A stretch of DNA of 64,000 nt from UBA668 sp040081465 (GTDB lineage Bacteria > Actinomycetota > Acidimicrobiia > Acidimicrobiales > Ilumatobacteraceae), in assembly GCA_040081465.1 (NCBI GenBank), contig JBEBGL010000004.1:124001-188000 (forward strand). Reading direction: 5' to 3'. The position numbers were made by a program, and so were the translations under genes. Below the pieces are notes generated by a model that saw nothing but the letters and a program-made list of their open reading frames with translations, was not told the origin of the DNA and searched no databases. Positions 1 through 8,777 of this stretch are shown here, one piece after another; the stretch's first letter is position 1, and every line of letters begins with the position of its first letter.

Positions 1-1751
1 CTGTAGTAGACGCCCACCGGGTTGCGCAAGTAAGCCCACGGGTCGGTGTAATGAGTTGGGACCCAAACCAGCACAGCAGGGTCGACAGCGGAGACTGCGA
101 TCTCGCCACCGAACATTTCTGGCGTCATCCCTTCGAACTGCTGCCATGTCACACCACCGTCGGATGACACGGCGCCACGCGGACGGCGTTCCTCGGAGTA
201 GTAGATGTGATACTCCGCGCCGACCCACGCGATTGTTTCGGGGTGTCCGGCGCTGTAGTCAGCACTCGTGCCACCCGCGAAGGTCTCGTCGATCAGCGTC
301 CGTTCTGGGTAGCGCGTGGTATCGCTGAACAGGAAGCCCTGGCGATCGGCGACGAGGCCAATCGGTGTTCCTCCCGGTGGTGCGACCATGCCGGAAGCAA
401 CTGTCTCCTCGATGCCACGTGATACGGACGTCCAGGTGATCGTGGCCGCGTCCGTGTCGGTTGTGCGCCAGATCGCCATGCCCTCCGCAAACCACAGCGA
501 GCCATCGACTGGGTCGAACATGATGCGACCGACGCTCATGTATCCATCGAGGTCGGTGTTCGCCAACCAAGGAATCTGTGGAGACGAAATGTCGATGTCG
601 TGTGTGGTCCAGTTCTGGCCACCGTCGCGCGACGTCCAGAAGTGCGCGTCGAGCACAGCGTCATTTGTGAGCACTACGTGCGACGGGTCCGCCGGGTCGA
701 CCGCGAACACTGCGGTCGGTGAGCCGGTCGGCATCGGGAGATCGGTCCACGTTGCGGTGTCGAAGTCATATACGGCGACTACCGCAGGATTTCCGTCGGT
801 GCGATTGATCGCTAACCAGAAGTCACCTGCGGTCTCGACGGCACTCGAACCGAATTGGCTTGGTTCGAGCGCGCGGATCAGCGTCCACGACGCACCATCG
901 TCGTTGCTCGTGTAGATGCCGTTGCCCGCGACCGCTGCGACGATGGTCGCGCCGACAAATCCAACGGCGGACACTCCGGGTTGGTCGGACGCCGGGTCGT
1001 CGATGATGCCTGCAGGCAGTGTGGCGAGCGGTATCTGTGTCCACGTCGCGCCGGCATCGAACGATTGGAAGAGTCCTTCGCGCGAACTGCCGAACAGCAC
1101 GTGGTCCGGGTTGGCGGGGTCGACTACTAAACGCTCACTGCCAGTGCGGAATCGCTGGTTGCCACTGATGAACCATCGACGTTCGGTGGTGCGCCATGTC
1201 ACGCCGCCGTCATCGCTGACCAGAATGCGACCGGCTCCCGCGATGGGCGTGTCGGGTGCCGGGTTTCCGTCGTTGCCGAGCGCGAGGTACACGCGTGTGC
1301 CGAGCGATGGCGCGACAGCGATGCTGTCGACGCTGAGAGTGTCGCCCGGGAACGCTCCAGGAAGCGACGTCGCGTCCAGCAGCTGGGTCCAACGCTCGGT
1401 CGTCGGCTCCCATCGGTAGGCGCCGCCAACATCGGTGCGTGCGTACATCGCCGCCGACGAGCCCCCCGTTGCGACGATGCCAGTCACGAAACCGCCTGCG
1501 CCCACGGGCATCGTCTGCCAGATGTAGCTGCCATGAACCACCCTGGTCAGATCGGTGTCCGCGAGCGCGTTGGGCGTTTCGCCGGGCTCGACTGTCGTTC
1601 CATTTGTCGTGCCGTTTGTTGAGTCACCGACAGTGTTCGAGGACGTGTCGCTCGACTGCTCAGAGAGATTGCATGAGCTGCCGAGTAACGAGCCGAATGC
1701 GATCGCCCACAAAAATGGGCGCGACGACGAACGGCCAACGGCGCGAGTCAT
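1..1751 (-). CDS. GH74-like (xyloglucanase-type) Asp-box exported lipoprotein, 3' end cut by window edge
   Basis: The frame is open from ATG at 1751 to the window edge: 583 codons, no stop. Residues 1-26 look like a signal peptide ending before Cys27 (weak lipobox GSSC), followed by a Ser/Thr-rich linker. The mature part opens with a GFVTGIV stretch and then YARTDVGGAYRW, which is how GH74 beta-propeller glucanases begin; the Asp in that motif corresponds to a GH74 catalytic residue. Asp-box repeats (SDDGGVTW, SNDDGASW, SRDGGQNW, SSDGGVTW) recur along the chain. Family knowledge: GH74 enzymes are secreted endo-glucanases with two seven-bladed propellers. A role in trimming surface polysaccharide is an inference from the divergent polysaccharide operon at 1850. 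A TACCCT hexamer 9 nt upstream suggests a leaderless start. It could also be a non-catalytic sialidase-fold protein, because the second half is not visible. Confidence 0.8.
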   Translation of the reverse strand, partial: MTRAVGRSSSRPFLWAIAFGSLLGSSCNLSEQSSDTSSNTVGDSTNGTTNGTTVEPGETPNALADTDLTRVVHGSYIWQTMPVGAGGFVTGIVATGGSSAAMYARTDVGGAYRWEPTTERWTQLLDATSLPGAFPGDTLSVDSIAVAPSLGTRVYLALGNDGNPAPDTPIAGAGRILVSDDGGVTWRTTERRWFISGNQRFRTGSERLVVDPANPDHVLFGSSREGLFQSFDAGATWTQIPLATLPAGIIDDPASDQPGVSAVGFVGATIVAAVAGNGIYTSNDDGASWTLIRALEPSQFGSSAVETAGDFWLAINRTDGNPAVVAVYDFDTATWTDLPMPTGSPTAVFAVDPADPSHVVLTNDAVLDAHFWTSRDGGQNWTTHDIDISSPQIPWLANTDLDGYMSVGRIMFDPVDGSLWFAEGMAIWRTTDTDAATITWTSVSRGIEETVASGMVAPPGGTPIGLVADRQGFLFSDTTRYPERTLIDETFAGGTSADYSAGHPETIAWVGAEYHIYYSEERRPRGAVSSDGGVTWQQFEGMTPEMFGGEIAVSAVDPAVLVWVPTHYTDPWAYLRNPVGVYY

Positions 1752-1849
1752 TGGCGCGAAAGGGTAACAACGGTCGGTGTGTTGGAGGTTCAGAACAGTT
1801 CAGTATCGGCCGATAGCCTTTACGGCTGAATCTCGATTCAAGGCGGTGT

Positions 1850-3391
1850 GTGGTGGATCTCTCGTTTGTCGTAAGCGCGGTCAAGCGCTATTGGTGGCTA
1901 GCCCTTGGTGGCTTGCTCATCGGTAGCGCCATTGGCGTGACGCTGCGCGGCGAAACCGAGACCGTTTACCAGTCGAGGGCCTTGCTGTACATAGCCCCGC
2001 CGAGCGTGTCGCCAGCGACGGGTGGTACGAGCTCCGACCGCTACGTGGCCGGACAATTGCTGGTTCTCGGGTCGTATAGCGCCGCCGAGGATGTAGCTGA
2101 GACGGTTGGCGAAGGCCAGACCGCAGACAGCATTCTCGCGACGCTCTCGGTAATCCAGGCCCAAAACACCGACATCGTCGAGCTGACGGTGTCGACGCCG
2201 GAAGCTCGCCTGTCGCAGAAGATTGCTGTGGTCTATGTGCAGCAGTACTTCTCAAAACTGCAGACTCAAGTCGACGGGACCCGCAACTCGAGCCTGGCCG
2301 GCGTCGATGCCAAGCTCGTGGTGCTGCAGGAGCAATTGACCGCGATCGACGCGGCGATCGCGGCCGCGATGGCGCCTTATCTTCCTCCTGCTGGCTGCAC
2401 GACTAGCTGCCCGCCGATTCCTCCCATCGAGCAGGTCGTGCCCAACCTGGTTTCGCAGAAGCAAGCGGTGTTGTCGCAGATCCAGAACGTGACGGCAACC
2501 AAGAACCAACTCGAGCTTGGCGATCGGGTCCGCGTCGCGAGCCAGGTTGTGCAAGACGCGACCTTGCCGACCGCACCACTCGTGTCGTCCAATCGCAAGA
2601 TTCTCGCTGCGGGTGTGCTCGGCGGCCTGGTACTCGGACTCGTGCTCGCGGTGTTCGCGGCCCGGGTTTCGCGCAAGGTGTTGGATAACGAGGAAGCGTC
2701 CGAAATTCTGCAGGTACCGGTCGTCGGCTCGGTTCCGAGCTATCGAATCTCCAGCGATCGCCGAGCCGTTATCGAGTACTTGCCTGCGAGCGCGACTCCG
2801 TTCATCGACCACCTGCGCGTACGTACCGACGCCCTCGATCGTCGTCATCACTCACTCATCGTTCTCGTGACGGGTACCGATGTTTCAGTAGGCACCACCA
2901 GTCTTGCCGGCGCGCTTGCCAATCGCTTTGCCCTGAATGGAGCCGAGGTGATTGTTGTCGATGCAGATCCGTTGCACCCCGAGTTGTCCGAGCTGTTCGA
3001 GCTACAGCCAGCCGGGTTGCCCGCGTATGTTGGTGGCCCTCCGCGTGCGCCTGGAGTGGCCGCGCTTCTGCGGCCCACGCGTGTTCCGAGCCTGCAGGTG
3101 GTTGCAGCTGCAGACATGATGGAAGGCAGCAGTGTGCTGCGTCGGGAAGACGTGCCGAAGTTGCTCGCGCGACTCGATCCACTCGCCGACGTGATCATCG
3201 TGGACGGCGGCCCATTCCTAGGCGCCGCCTCGACCGTTCAGTTCGCGCACATCGCCGATGCAGTTGTCCTAGCGATTCCGAAAGCGCGTCAGCAGAAGCA
3301 GGCGTTGGCGCTGATCGGTCGCGAGTTGCGCGAGCAACAGCCCAATGTGTTGGCGGTTACAACTCCCAGCTCGCCGCCCCGCCGTAGGTAG
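1850..3391 (+). CDS. Wzz/BY-kinase-like polysaccharide chain-length protein with degenerate P-loop
   Basis: 513 aa. An N-terminal Wzz-type domain has one membrane segment near residues 14-32 and a second near 230-250, with a periplasmic segment between them that is partly coiled coil. The cytoplasmic C-terminal half resembles the ParA/MinD-like ATPase of bacterial tyrosine kinases (CapB/CpsD), including a VIVVDADP strand. Such proteins set the chain length of exported polysaccharide with a Wzy polymerase, and Wzy-like and Wzx-like genes follow in the same operon. Odd: the Walker A position reads GTDVSVGTTS, so the invariant Lys is replaced by Thr, and there is no C-terminal Tyr cluster. It is probably a scaffold without kinase activity. 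GTG at 1850 is used; GTG at 1853 is equally possible. Confidence 0.8.
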   Translation: MVDLSFVVSAVKRYWWLALGGLLIGSAIGVTLRGETETVYQSRALLYIAPPSVSPATGGTSSDRYVAGQLLVLGSYSAAEDVAETVGEGQTADSILATLSVIQAQNTDIVELTVSTPEARLSQKIAVVYVQQYFSKLQTQVDGTRNSSLAGVDAKLVVLQEQLTAIDAAIAAAMAPYLPPAGCTTSCPPIPPIEQVVPNLVSQKQAVLSQIQNVTATKNQLELGDRVRVASQVVQDATLPTAPLVSSNRKILAAGVLGGLVLGLVLAVFAARVSRKVLDNEEASEILQVPVVGSVPSYRISSDRRAVIEYLPASATPFIDHLRVRTDALDRRHHSLIVLVTGTDVSVGTTSLAGALANRFALNGAEVIVVDADPLHPELSELFELQPAGLPAYVGGPPRAPGVAALLRPTRVPSLQVVAAADMMEGSSVLRREDVPKLLARLDPLADVIIVDGGPFLGAASTVQFAHIADAVVLAIPKARQQKQALALIGRELREQQPNVLAVTTPSSPPRRR

Positions 3392-3395
3392 CGCG

Positions 3396-4223
3396 ATGGA
3401 CGCCGCCGTCGTCATACCGGTGGGGTTGATCGACGCCGTTCTAGGTGAGCAGGTCGCACGGGTCCTCGCCCAAGCGAGCGTGTCGCTGCGCGAGGTAGTG
3501 CTCTCGGTGAACTCGACCGAGCCGACAGTTGCCGACGAAGTTCGAACGATTGTCGAGGCGAGCGGTGACCCGCGCCTTCGAATTGTCGACTCGAGCGACA
3601 GGCGCGGCGCAGCACATGCTCGCAATGTTGGCGCAGAGGCGACCAGTGCTCCGGCGATTGGGTTTTGCGATGCTGACGACTTGGTTCACGAAGGCTGGCT
3701 GTCGGCGTTGATCGATGGCCTCGCTACCTTCGACGCGGTCTCTGGCGACGTCGTAGACGTCTTTCTTGACGAGCGGATGCGTCGGTGGTATCCGTCGACG
3801 ACGAAGGGCTCGCTTAACTCGTTTCTGGGCAAGCCGTACCTGCTCACCGGCAACCTGGCAATTCGTCGCGAGGCCTTCGCGGCCGTCGGAGGCTTCGACG
3901 AGACACTCACACGCTGTGAGGACATCGCGATCAGTTGGTCGCTACTCGGCGCCGGTTACTCGATCGGCCACGCCAGCGGGGCAGTCATCGACTACCGACA
4001 TCGCTCGGGCGTAGTGCCCATGTTGCATCAGCATTACTCGTATGGTCGCGGCATGAGCGAGGTACTGCGAGCGTTCGGTACGCCGGAGGCAAACGGTCGC
4101 CTGGCATCGTCTCCGCTCGGTATTCTGCGCCCGAATGCGCAGCGCACTGACCGCCGCTCGGTGGCGGGCCTGCTTCGACGAGTCGCCATCGGTGCCGGCC
4201 GCGTGCGGGGTTTGGTGCGATGA
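3396..4223 (+). CDS. glycosyltransferase family 2
   Basis: 275 aa, GT-A fold. The N-terminal strand (AAVVIPVG) is followed by a Rossmann-like nucleotide-sugar region. The metal-binding DxD motif appears as CDADD near residue 90, and a typical GGFDE...CEDIAISW acceptor/catalytic motif lies near residue 170. I start at ATG 3396, 4 nt after the upstream stop; the frame is open further upstream but inside the previous gene, and the family N-terminus fits 3396. It probably adds a sugar to the lipid-linked repeat unit of the surface polysaccharide on the cytoplasmic side. The donor and linkage cannot be told from sequence. Confidence 0.85.
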   Translation: MDAAVVIPVGLIDAVLGEQVARVLAQASVSLREVVLSVNSTEPTVADEVRTIVEASGDPRLRIVDSSDRRGAAHARNVGAEATSAPAIGFCDADDLVHEGWLSALIDGLATFDAVSGDVVDVFLDERMRRWYPSTTKGSLNSFLGKPYLLTGNLAIRREAFAAVGGFDETLTRCEDIAISWSLLGAGYSIGHASGAVIDYRHRSGVVPMLHQHYSYGRGMSEVLRAFGTPEANGRLASSPLGILRPNAQRTDRRSVAGLLRRVAIGAGRVRGLVR

Positions 4224-5359
4224 GCGCAGACACGACTGCCCTCGGACCAGCCACCGAGGAGCGCGTCCATCAGTTGGCGCATCGCCCGATGGGGCATCTA
4301 CCTGTTCTTGATGGCCTTCGTGGTGTGGCCATCGCAACCGTCTTCATGGTTCACCTCTACGCGCCATTGTTTCCGGGCGGTAGCTCTGGCGTCATGTTGT
4401 TCTTTGTGCTGTCGGGATTCTTGATTACGAAGCTGGCGCTTGAAGAAGCCGACCGTACGGGTGGCCTCTCGCTCTCGCAGTTTTACGTTCGCCGCCTGTT
4501 TCGAATCTTTCCTCCGCTGTTCGTGTTGCTCGCGTTCTTGCTGGTCGCTTCCTTCACATTCATGAGCGATGTCGGTGAACCACTGCGTCGTGAGATCACG
4601 CTGGCGGCAGGGTCGATGGGAAATCTGTGGCCGATCTTTTATGGGTTCGAACCGCGTGGCGCGTTGGGTCACACATGGTCGCTCGGAATCGAGGAGCAGT
4701 TCTATCTCGTTTGGCCGCTTGTGCTGTGCGTGGTACCGATGGCCTTTCGCGCGACACGACGGTTTGCCGCCTGGTTCGCTGGTGTTGCGTTAGCAAGTTT
4801 GTTGATCGGACGTGTGCTGGTCGCCGGTGTCCTGGATTATCCGCACTGGTTATCAATTCCGTTCTTGGACTTTGAGGGCCTCGCACTTGGGTGTCTGCTC
4901 GCCGCCATGTTGCACACCGATGATGCCGGGCGCTGGCGCATACCCCAATGGCTCTTCGCGGTTGCATTCGCGATCCTCACCTTCGATTTCTTCGCGGCCG
5001 ATCTGTACCTCGCGCGCGACACGTACGATGCGCGCGACGTGGTGCTGAGTCTTTGCTTTGCCGTCGTCCTCGCGGAGCTGGTGACGAATAAGGCGAACAT
5101 CTTCGCTCGGCCGCTGCGATCCGCACCGATGCGATGGCTGGGCGGGCTTTCCTACTCGCTCTATCTTTGGCACGCGGTGATCTTCACGATCATCAGCGAA
5201 GAACGCCTCCCCGACGCTCCCTGGTCGGTGATTCACGTGTCGAAGGTTGTGCTCTCGTTCGCCGCGGCGTGGCTGTCATATCGCTTCATTGAACGGCCAG
5301 CGATCGAACTCGGCCGCCGTCTGCGTCAGCGTCAGCGTCAGCGGGTAATCCGTGCTTGA
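4220..5359 (+). CDS. acyltransferase 3 family (OafA-like) membrane O-acyltransferase
   Basis: 379 aa, about ten membrane segments. Family hallmarks are clear: LDGLRGVAI near residue 30, a FFVLSGFLIT segment, FYVRRLFRIFPPL, and the HTWSLGIEEQFYLVWPL motif near residue 150. These proteins transfer acyl (often acetyl) groups onto extracellular or membrane-linked glycans. It overlaps the upstream glycosyltransferase by 4 nt (ATGA), so the two are probably translationally coupled, and it is followed by the polymerase gene with an 8 nt overlap. The likely role is O-acetylation of the polysaccharide made by this locus. The C-terminus ends in an Arg/Gln-rich tail (RLRQRQRQR). Confidence 0.88.
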   Translation: MSADTTALGPATEERVHQLAHRPMGHLPVLDGLRGVAIATVFMVHLYAPLFPGGSSGVMLFFVLSGFLITKLALEEADRTGGLSLSQFYVRRLFRIFPPLFVLLAFLLVASFTFMSDVGEPLRREITLAAGSMGNLWPIFYGFEPRGALGHTWSLGIEEQFYLVWPLVLCVVPMAFRATRRFAAWFAGVALASLLIGRVLVAGVLDYPHWLSIPFLDFEGLALGCLLAAMLHTDDAGRWRIPQWLFAVAFAILTFDFFAADLYLARDTYDARDVVLSLCFAVVLAELVTNKANIFARPLRSAPMRWLGGLSYSLYLWHAVIFTIISEERLPDAPWSVIHVSKVVLSFAAAWLSYRFIERPAIELGRRLRQRQRQRVIRA

Positions 5360-6569
5360 GGCCCAACCCGTTGGCGTGTGGACCGACGAGACCGCCATGC
5401 GCGATCCGTTGCCGGCCTTGTGGCGCCAGATCGCGATCTTCAGCCTGACGTTCGCCTTGCTCGACGGCTTCGGCGCGTACGGTCAGCTGATTGCCCTCGC
5501 GCCAATGCAGTACGTCGCGGTGCAATTTGTGCTGTTGCTCGGAACCCTGATCGTCGCACCGCCCCGCTCGCTGACTCGTGTGTTCCTGCCGATTTCCACT
5601 CTGCTCTTCCTTGGGTGGTGGGTGCTGTCGTACACGTGGGCCGAAAACCGCGCCGGGTGGGTCAGTTCCTCGACCCGCGATCTCGCAACTGTCGTGACGA
5701 TCGTTGTGCTCGCGCAGGTGCTCGGCCGCGACGACTTCGTGCGCTGCCTGCTGCGGAGTGGCTACATCGCGATTGGCTTGATCTTCTTCATGCTCGCGGT
5801 TCAGCCAGGTTTGGCGTACACGACGTATGGGCCGGCGCCTGGGCTGCGCGGCGCTTTCATTCACAAGAACTTGATGGCGCCGTGCCTGCTGCTGATGGTC
5901 GCGGTGGTGATTTGTCTTCATCCAAACCGCATGTTCCGACGCTGGTTCGTGGTCTTCGTCGCCGCGCTGATGTACCTCGGTGACACGACAACTGGGTTGG
6001 CCACGCTGGTCATGCTGCTGCTCGTCAACTGGTTGCTCTGTCGGTACAAGGGTGTTGTGCAACGACTGGGTCGTTCAGCTGGATCGCTGCTGATTTCTGC
6101 GGGGCTGGTCGCGACACTTGTGGCCGCTGAAATGTTTGCGGCCGTGGTGAAACTGAGCGGAAAAGATCTCACGTTCTCCAGCCGCACCGTGATCTGGGAC
6201 GGGGTCAACGAAGCGATCAGTCACCGTTTCTGGCAGGGATACGGATACGGCGTGTGGGACAACATCTGGATCGACCCAATCCGTCAGATCAACATCAACA
6301 ACGGTTTTCTCGTGGCGCATGCACACAACGCTGCACTCGACATGATGCTGCGCCTCGGCGCGATCGGGCTGGCGCTGTACTTGCTGCAGTTCCTCATCAC
6401 ATTCCGCGCAGGGTGGCGAGGCATGAAGGATGACGACCCGTTCGGTCGCCTCGTCTTGCTTTACTGCGTCCTCATCGTTTCGTTCGGATTCTCTGAGGCG
6501 CTGCCCGCGTACGGACTATGGCCAGCGCTGCTTATCGTGTTCACCACGCTGTCGCGAGCCAAGACGTGA
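5352..6569 (+). CDS. O-antigen ligase/polymerase (Wzy-like) membrane protein
   Basis: 405 aa with about ten to eleven hydrophobic segments. The Wzy_C/WaaL-type signature is present: an FSSRTVIWDGV segment followed by a large loop, and then HAHNAALDMMLRLG, the conserved Arg/His-rich extracytoplasmic region of O-antigen polymerases and ligases. GTG start at 5352, overlapping the previous gene by 8 nt. With a Wzx-like flippase directly downstream and a Wzz-like protein upstream, polymerase (Wzy) is the likelier role than ligase, but the family alone does not separate them. Confidence 0.82.
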   Translation: MLEAQPVGVWTDETAMRDPLPALWRQIAIFSLTFALLDGFGAYGQLIALAPMQYVAVQFVLLLGTLIVAPPRSLTRVFLPISTLLFLGWWVLSYTWAENRAGWVSSSTRDLATVVTIVVLAQVLGRDDFVRCLLRSGYIAIGLIFFMLAVQPGLAYTTYGPAPGLRGAFIHKNLMAPCLLLMVAVVICLHPNRMFRRWFVVFVAALMYLGDTTTGLATLVMLLLVNWLLCRYKGVVQRLGRSAGSLLISAGLVATLVAAEMFAAVVKLSGKDLTFSSRTVIWDGVNEAISHRFWQGYGYGVWDNIWIDPIRQININNGFLVAHAHNAALDMMLRLGAIGLALYLLQFLITFRAGWRGMKDDDPFGRLVLLYCVLIVSFGFSEALPAYGLWPALLIVFTTLSRAKT

Positions 6570-7858
6570 CATCACCAGAATCCCCCCAGTCGCCTAGTGG
6601 ACTAACGGCCGTCACGACTCGACTCGGTGTGGGCCGCCAAGCGCTCAGCGACGGAGCGTCGAGCCTTGGGCTCGAGATCGGTCAGTTGATCGGGACTTTC
6701 GTCTTCTTCGCTCTCATCGGCCGCGGCCTTGGCCCGACTGACTACGGCTCATTCGCCGCGATGTACAGCCTGATCGGCGTATCGCTGGCTTTGGCGTACA
6801 TCGGGCCCGGTCTCGCATTTCTGCAAACTGCGATGGGATCTTCGGCCCAGTCGGTGAGCGCACACTTCTTCTCGATCTATCTGGGTTTTGTTTGTGTGTC
6901 CATAGCGGTCGTAGTTGCGTTGTCGCCGTTCATCTTGCCTGCTCTGTCGACATGGACTGTGCTGCTGTTCCTCGTCGCGGAGTTACTCGGTGCGACGTTG
7001 GTCCAGATCGCTCGCACGTTGCGGCTAATCGTCGTTGGGTTCAGAGCGACGGTGATGCTGCAGCTCAGCCTGGTTCTGGTCAAGACAGTGACTGTGGTAG
7101 CGCTCTATGTCACCGACTCGCTCACGCTGCTGTCATACGGCATCGTGTACTCGACCTGCTGCGTCGTGCTCGGTGTCGTCGTCTTCTTCCGTGTGACAAC
7201 AGCCCTGCAAGTTCCTCGACAACTTGGCAAGCTGCGTCGCGAACATGTCTCGGCGACGGTCACGTTGTCCACGGCGCTCTTGGTGTTCAACGTGCACAAT
7301 GACGGCGACAAACTAGTGATGTCCGCCAATGGTCTCGGCGCTGATGTCGGTCTCTACGCAGCCGCTTATCGCATGGTTCTTCTGGCTGTAATCCCAATCA
7401 ACGCGTTGGTGGCATCGAGTCATCGCACGTTTGTCGACCCGACGGTCGAGAATCAGATGCGCCGTGCTGTGAAGTACACATTGGCTTCGACTGTGTACTG
7501 CACGCTCGCCGCAGCCGCATTGATCGTTGCTGCGCCTGTGATTCTGCCTCTCATCGTCGGTGACGGCTTCTCCGGCGCGATCACGATCACTCGTTGGTTG
7601 GCACCGCTGATGATCGTGCGCGGCTTCACCCACTTTCCTCTGAACGCGCTGATGGGACTTGGCCACTCGCGCCCACGACTGTGGTGCATCGTGCTGTCGG
7701 CGACGGTCGCGATGGTGCTCTATCTGCTACTGGTGCCAAGCATGTCGTGGAAGGGTGCTGTTATCGGATCGTATTGCAGTGATGCGGTACTCGCCATCTC
7801 GGGATGGATTGCGTTGTGGCGCGTACGTGACCAAGCGACGCTGGTGGCCCGGCCGTGA
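6566..7858 (+). CDS. Wzx-like oligosaccharide flippase
   Basis: 430 aa with about twelve to fourteen membrane segments, of the polysaccharide-biosynthesis (MOP/MATE-like) exporter type. The N-terminal ALSDGASSLGLEIGQLIG and FFALIGRGLGPTDYGSFAAMYS region is the usual first helix pair. I choose GTG 6566, which overlaps the upstream stop (GTGA), over ATG 6518, which lies inside the polymerase gene. It would move undecaprenyl-linked repeat units across the membrane for polymerisation, completing a Wzx/Wzy/Wzz set. Confidence 0.85.
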   Translation: MTSPESPQSPSGLTAVTTRLGVGRQALSDGASSLGLEIGQLIGTFVFFALIGRGLGPTDYGSFAAMYSLIGVSLALAYIGPGLAFLQTAMGSSAQSVSAHFFSIYLGFVCVSIAVVVALSPFILPALSTWTVLLFLVAELLGATLVQIARTLRLIVVGFRATVMLQLSLVLVKTVTVVALYVTDSLTLLSYGIVYSTCCVVLGVVVFFRVTTALQVPRQLGKLRREHVSATVTLSTALLVFNVHNDGDKLVMSANGLGADVGLYAAAYRMVLLAVIPINALVASSHRTFVDPTVENQMRRAVKYTLASTVYCTLAAAALIVAAPVILPLIVGDGFSGAITITRWLAPLMIVRGFTHFPLNALMGLGHSRPRLWCIVLSATVAMVLYLLLVPSMSWKGAVIGSYCSDAVLAISGWIALWRVRDQATLVARP

Positions 7859-8763
7859 ACGCAGGCCCGGTGCGCATGGCAGTGCTGACCTTTGTTTACG
7901 AGGGTGACCGCGAGCTTGCGTTCGACACGTTCGACGCGATCATTCGCTCATCGCCCTCGGTGGAGATCGACTTCTACTTCACCGACGACGGTTCACCATC
8001 TCGCGTTGGTGACGCGCTCGTGACGTGGTGTCGTGAGCGAGGGTTCGTTGCCCATTGCGTGCGCTACGAGTCCAGGACGGGGTATCGCGGAGCCATCGAG
8101 CGAACGCTGTCGTTGCTTCGTGAGGTCGCCGAGACCGAGCTGCAATACGACTTCATTGTGCGGATTGACACCGATGCGTTAGTGGTCCGTGAGGGCATCG
8201 CAGTTGCGTTTCACGAGCACTGCGTCGACTCAAAGGGTGTCTACGGCGTGCAGCGGCGAATGCGTGGGCGTGACGCGGCGGCGCTGTTGCTTGACCTGCT
8301 TCCAATCGGGTTCAAACGCAAACGGAGCAATGGCGTCGTAGGGCGTTCTTACGGCTTCACGCGTCTTCGACCCGTATGGTGGTGGCGGGTCGGCTTGGGG
8401 GCATTAGCTAAAGGCTTCCGGTTCAAGTTCCCCGACGGGTGCTGCTACGTCCTTGGCGGCGAGCTGCCGAGGGCCTTGCGCGAGGCTGGCGCGCTCGACC
8501 TCTATCGAGCGGATCGCTATGGGCTAATCACGAGTGAGGAGGACGTGATCCTTGCGATGATCTGCCACGCGAGTGGCCTCAAGGTTCATGACCTGGTCGA
8601 GCATGACGCCACGTGGTCGCAGATGAACTGGATCCGAGACAAGGTTCTCGATGCTCCCGCCGAGTCGATTCCGTTTGTCGTTCACCCGTTGAAGGCAACG
8701 CCCGACGGATTGGCTTTGCGAGCACAGATTCGTAGCCGACTACCGCTATTCGCCGACTCGTAA
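7855..8763 (+). CDS. GT-A type glycosyltransferase-like protein
   Basis: 302 aa. The N-terminal half shows a GT-A-like pattern: a hydrophobic strand (MAVLTFVY), a DDGSP motif near residue 45 and a DxD-like RIDTDALV motif near residue 103. The rest is not a family I recognise with certainty. GTG start overlaps the flippase stop by 4 nt, so it is the last gene of the rightward polysaccharide operon. Likely cytoplasmic sugar transfer; substrate unknown. Confidence 0.7.
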   Translation: MNAGPVRMAVLTFVYEGDRELAFDTFDAIIRSSPSVEIDFYFTDDGSPSRVGDALVTWCRERGFVAHCVRYESRTGYRGAIERTLSLLREVAETELQYDFIVRIDTDALVVREGIAVAFHEHCVDSKGVYGVQRRMRGRDAAALLLDLLPIGFKRKRSNGVVGRSYGFTRLRPVWWWRVGLGALAKGFRFKFPDGCCYVLGGELPRALREAGALDLYRADRYGLITSEEDVILAMICHASGLKVHDLVEHDATWSQMNWIRDKVLDAPAESIPFVVHPLKATPDGLALRAQIRSRLPLFADS

Positions 8764-8777
8764 CTCGCCGATCTCGG

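Noticed and set aside
316..1419. Two adjacent rightward open frames of 199 and 167 aa
   Set aside because: They lie opposite the GH74-like frame, which is continuous, has a signal peptide and clear Asp-box repeats. Their own products show no family pattern.
5286..6062. 258-aa leftward open frame opposite the Wzy-like gene
   Set aside because: The product is dominated by Gln, His and Arg and overlaps a membrane protein with family motifs.
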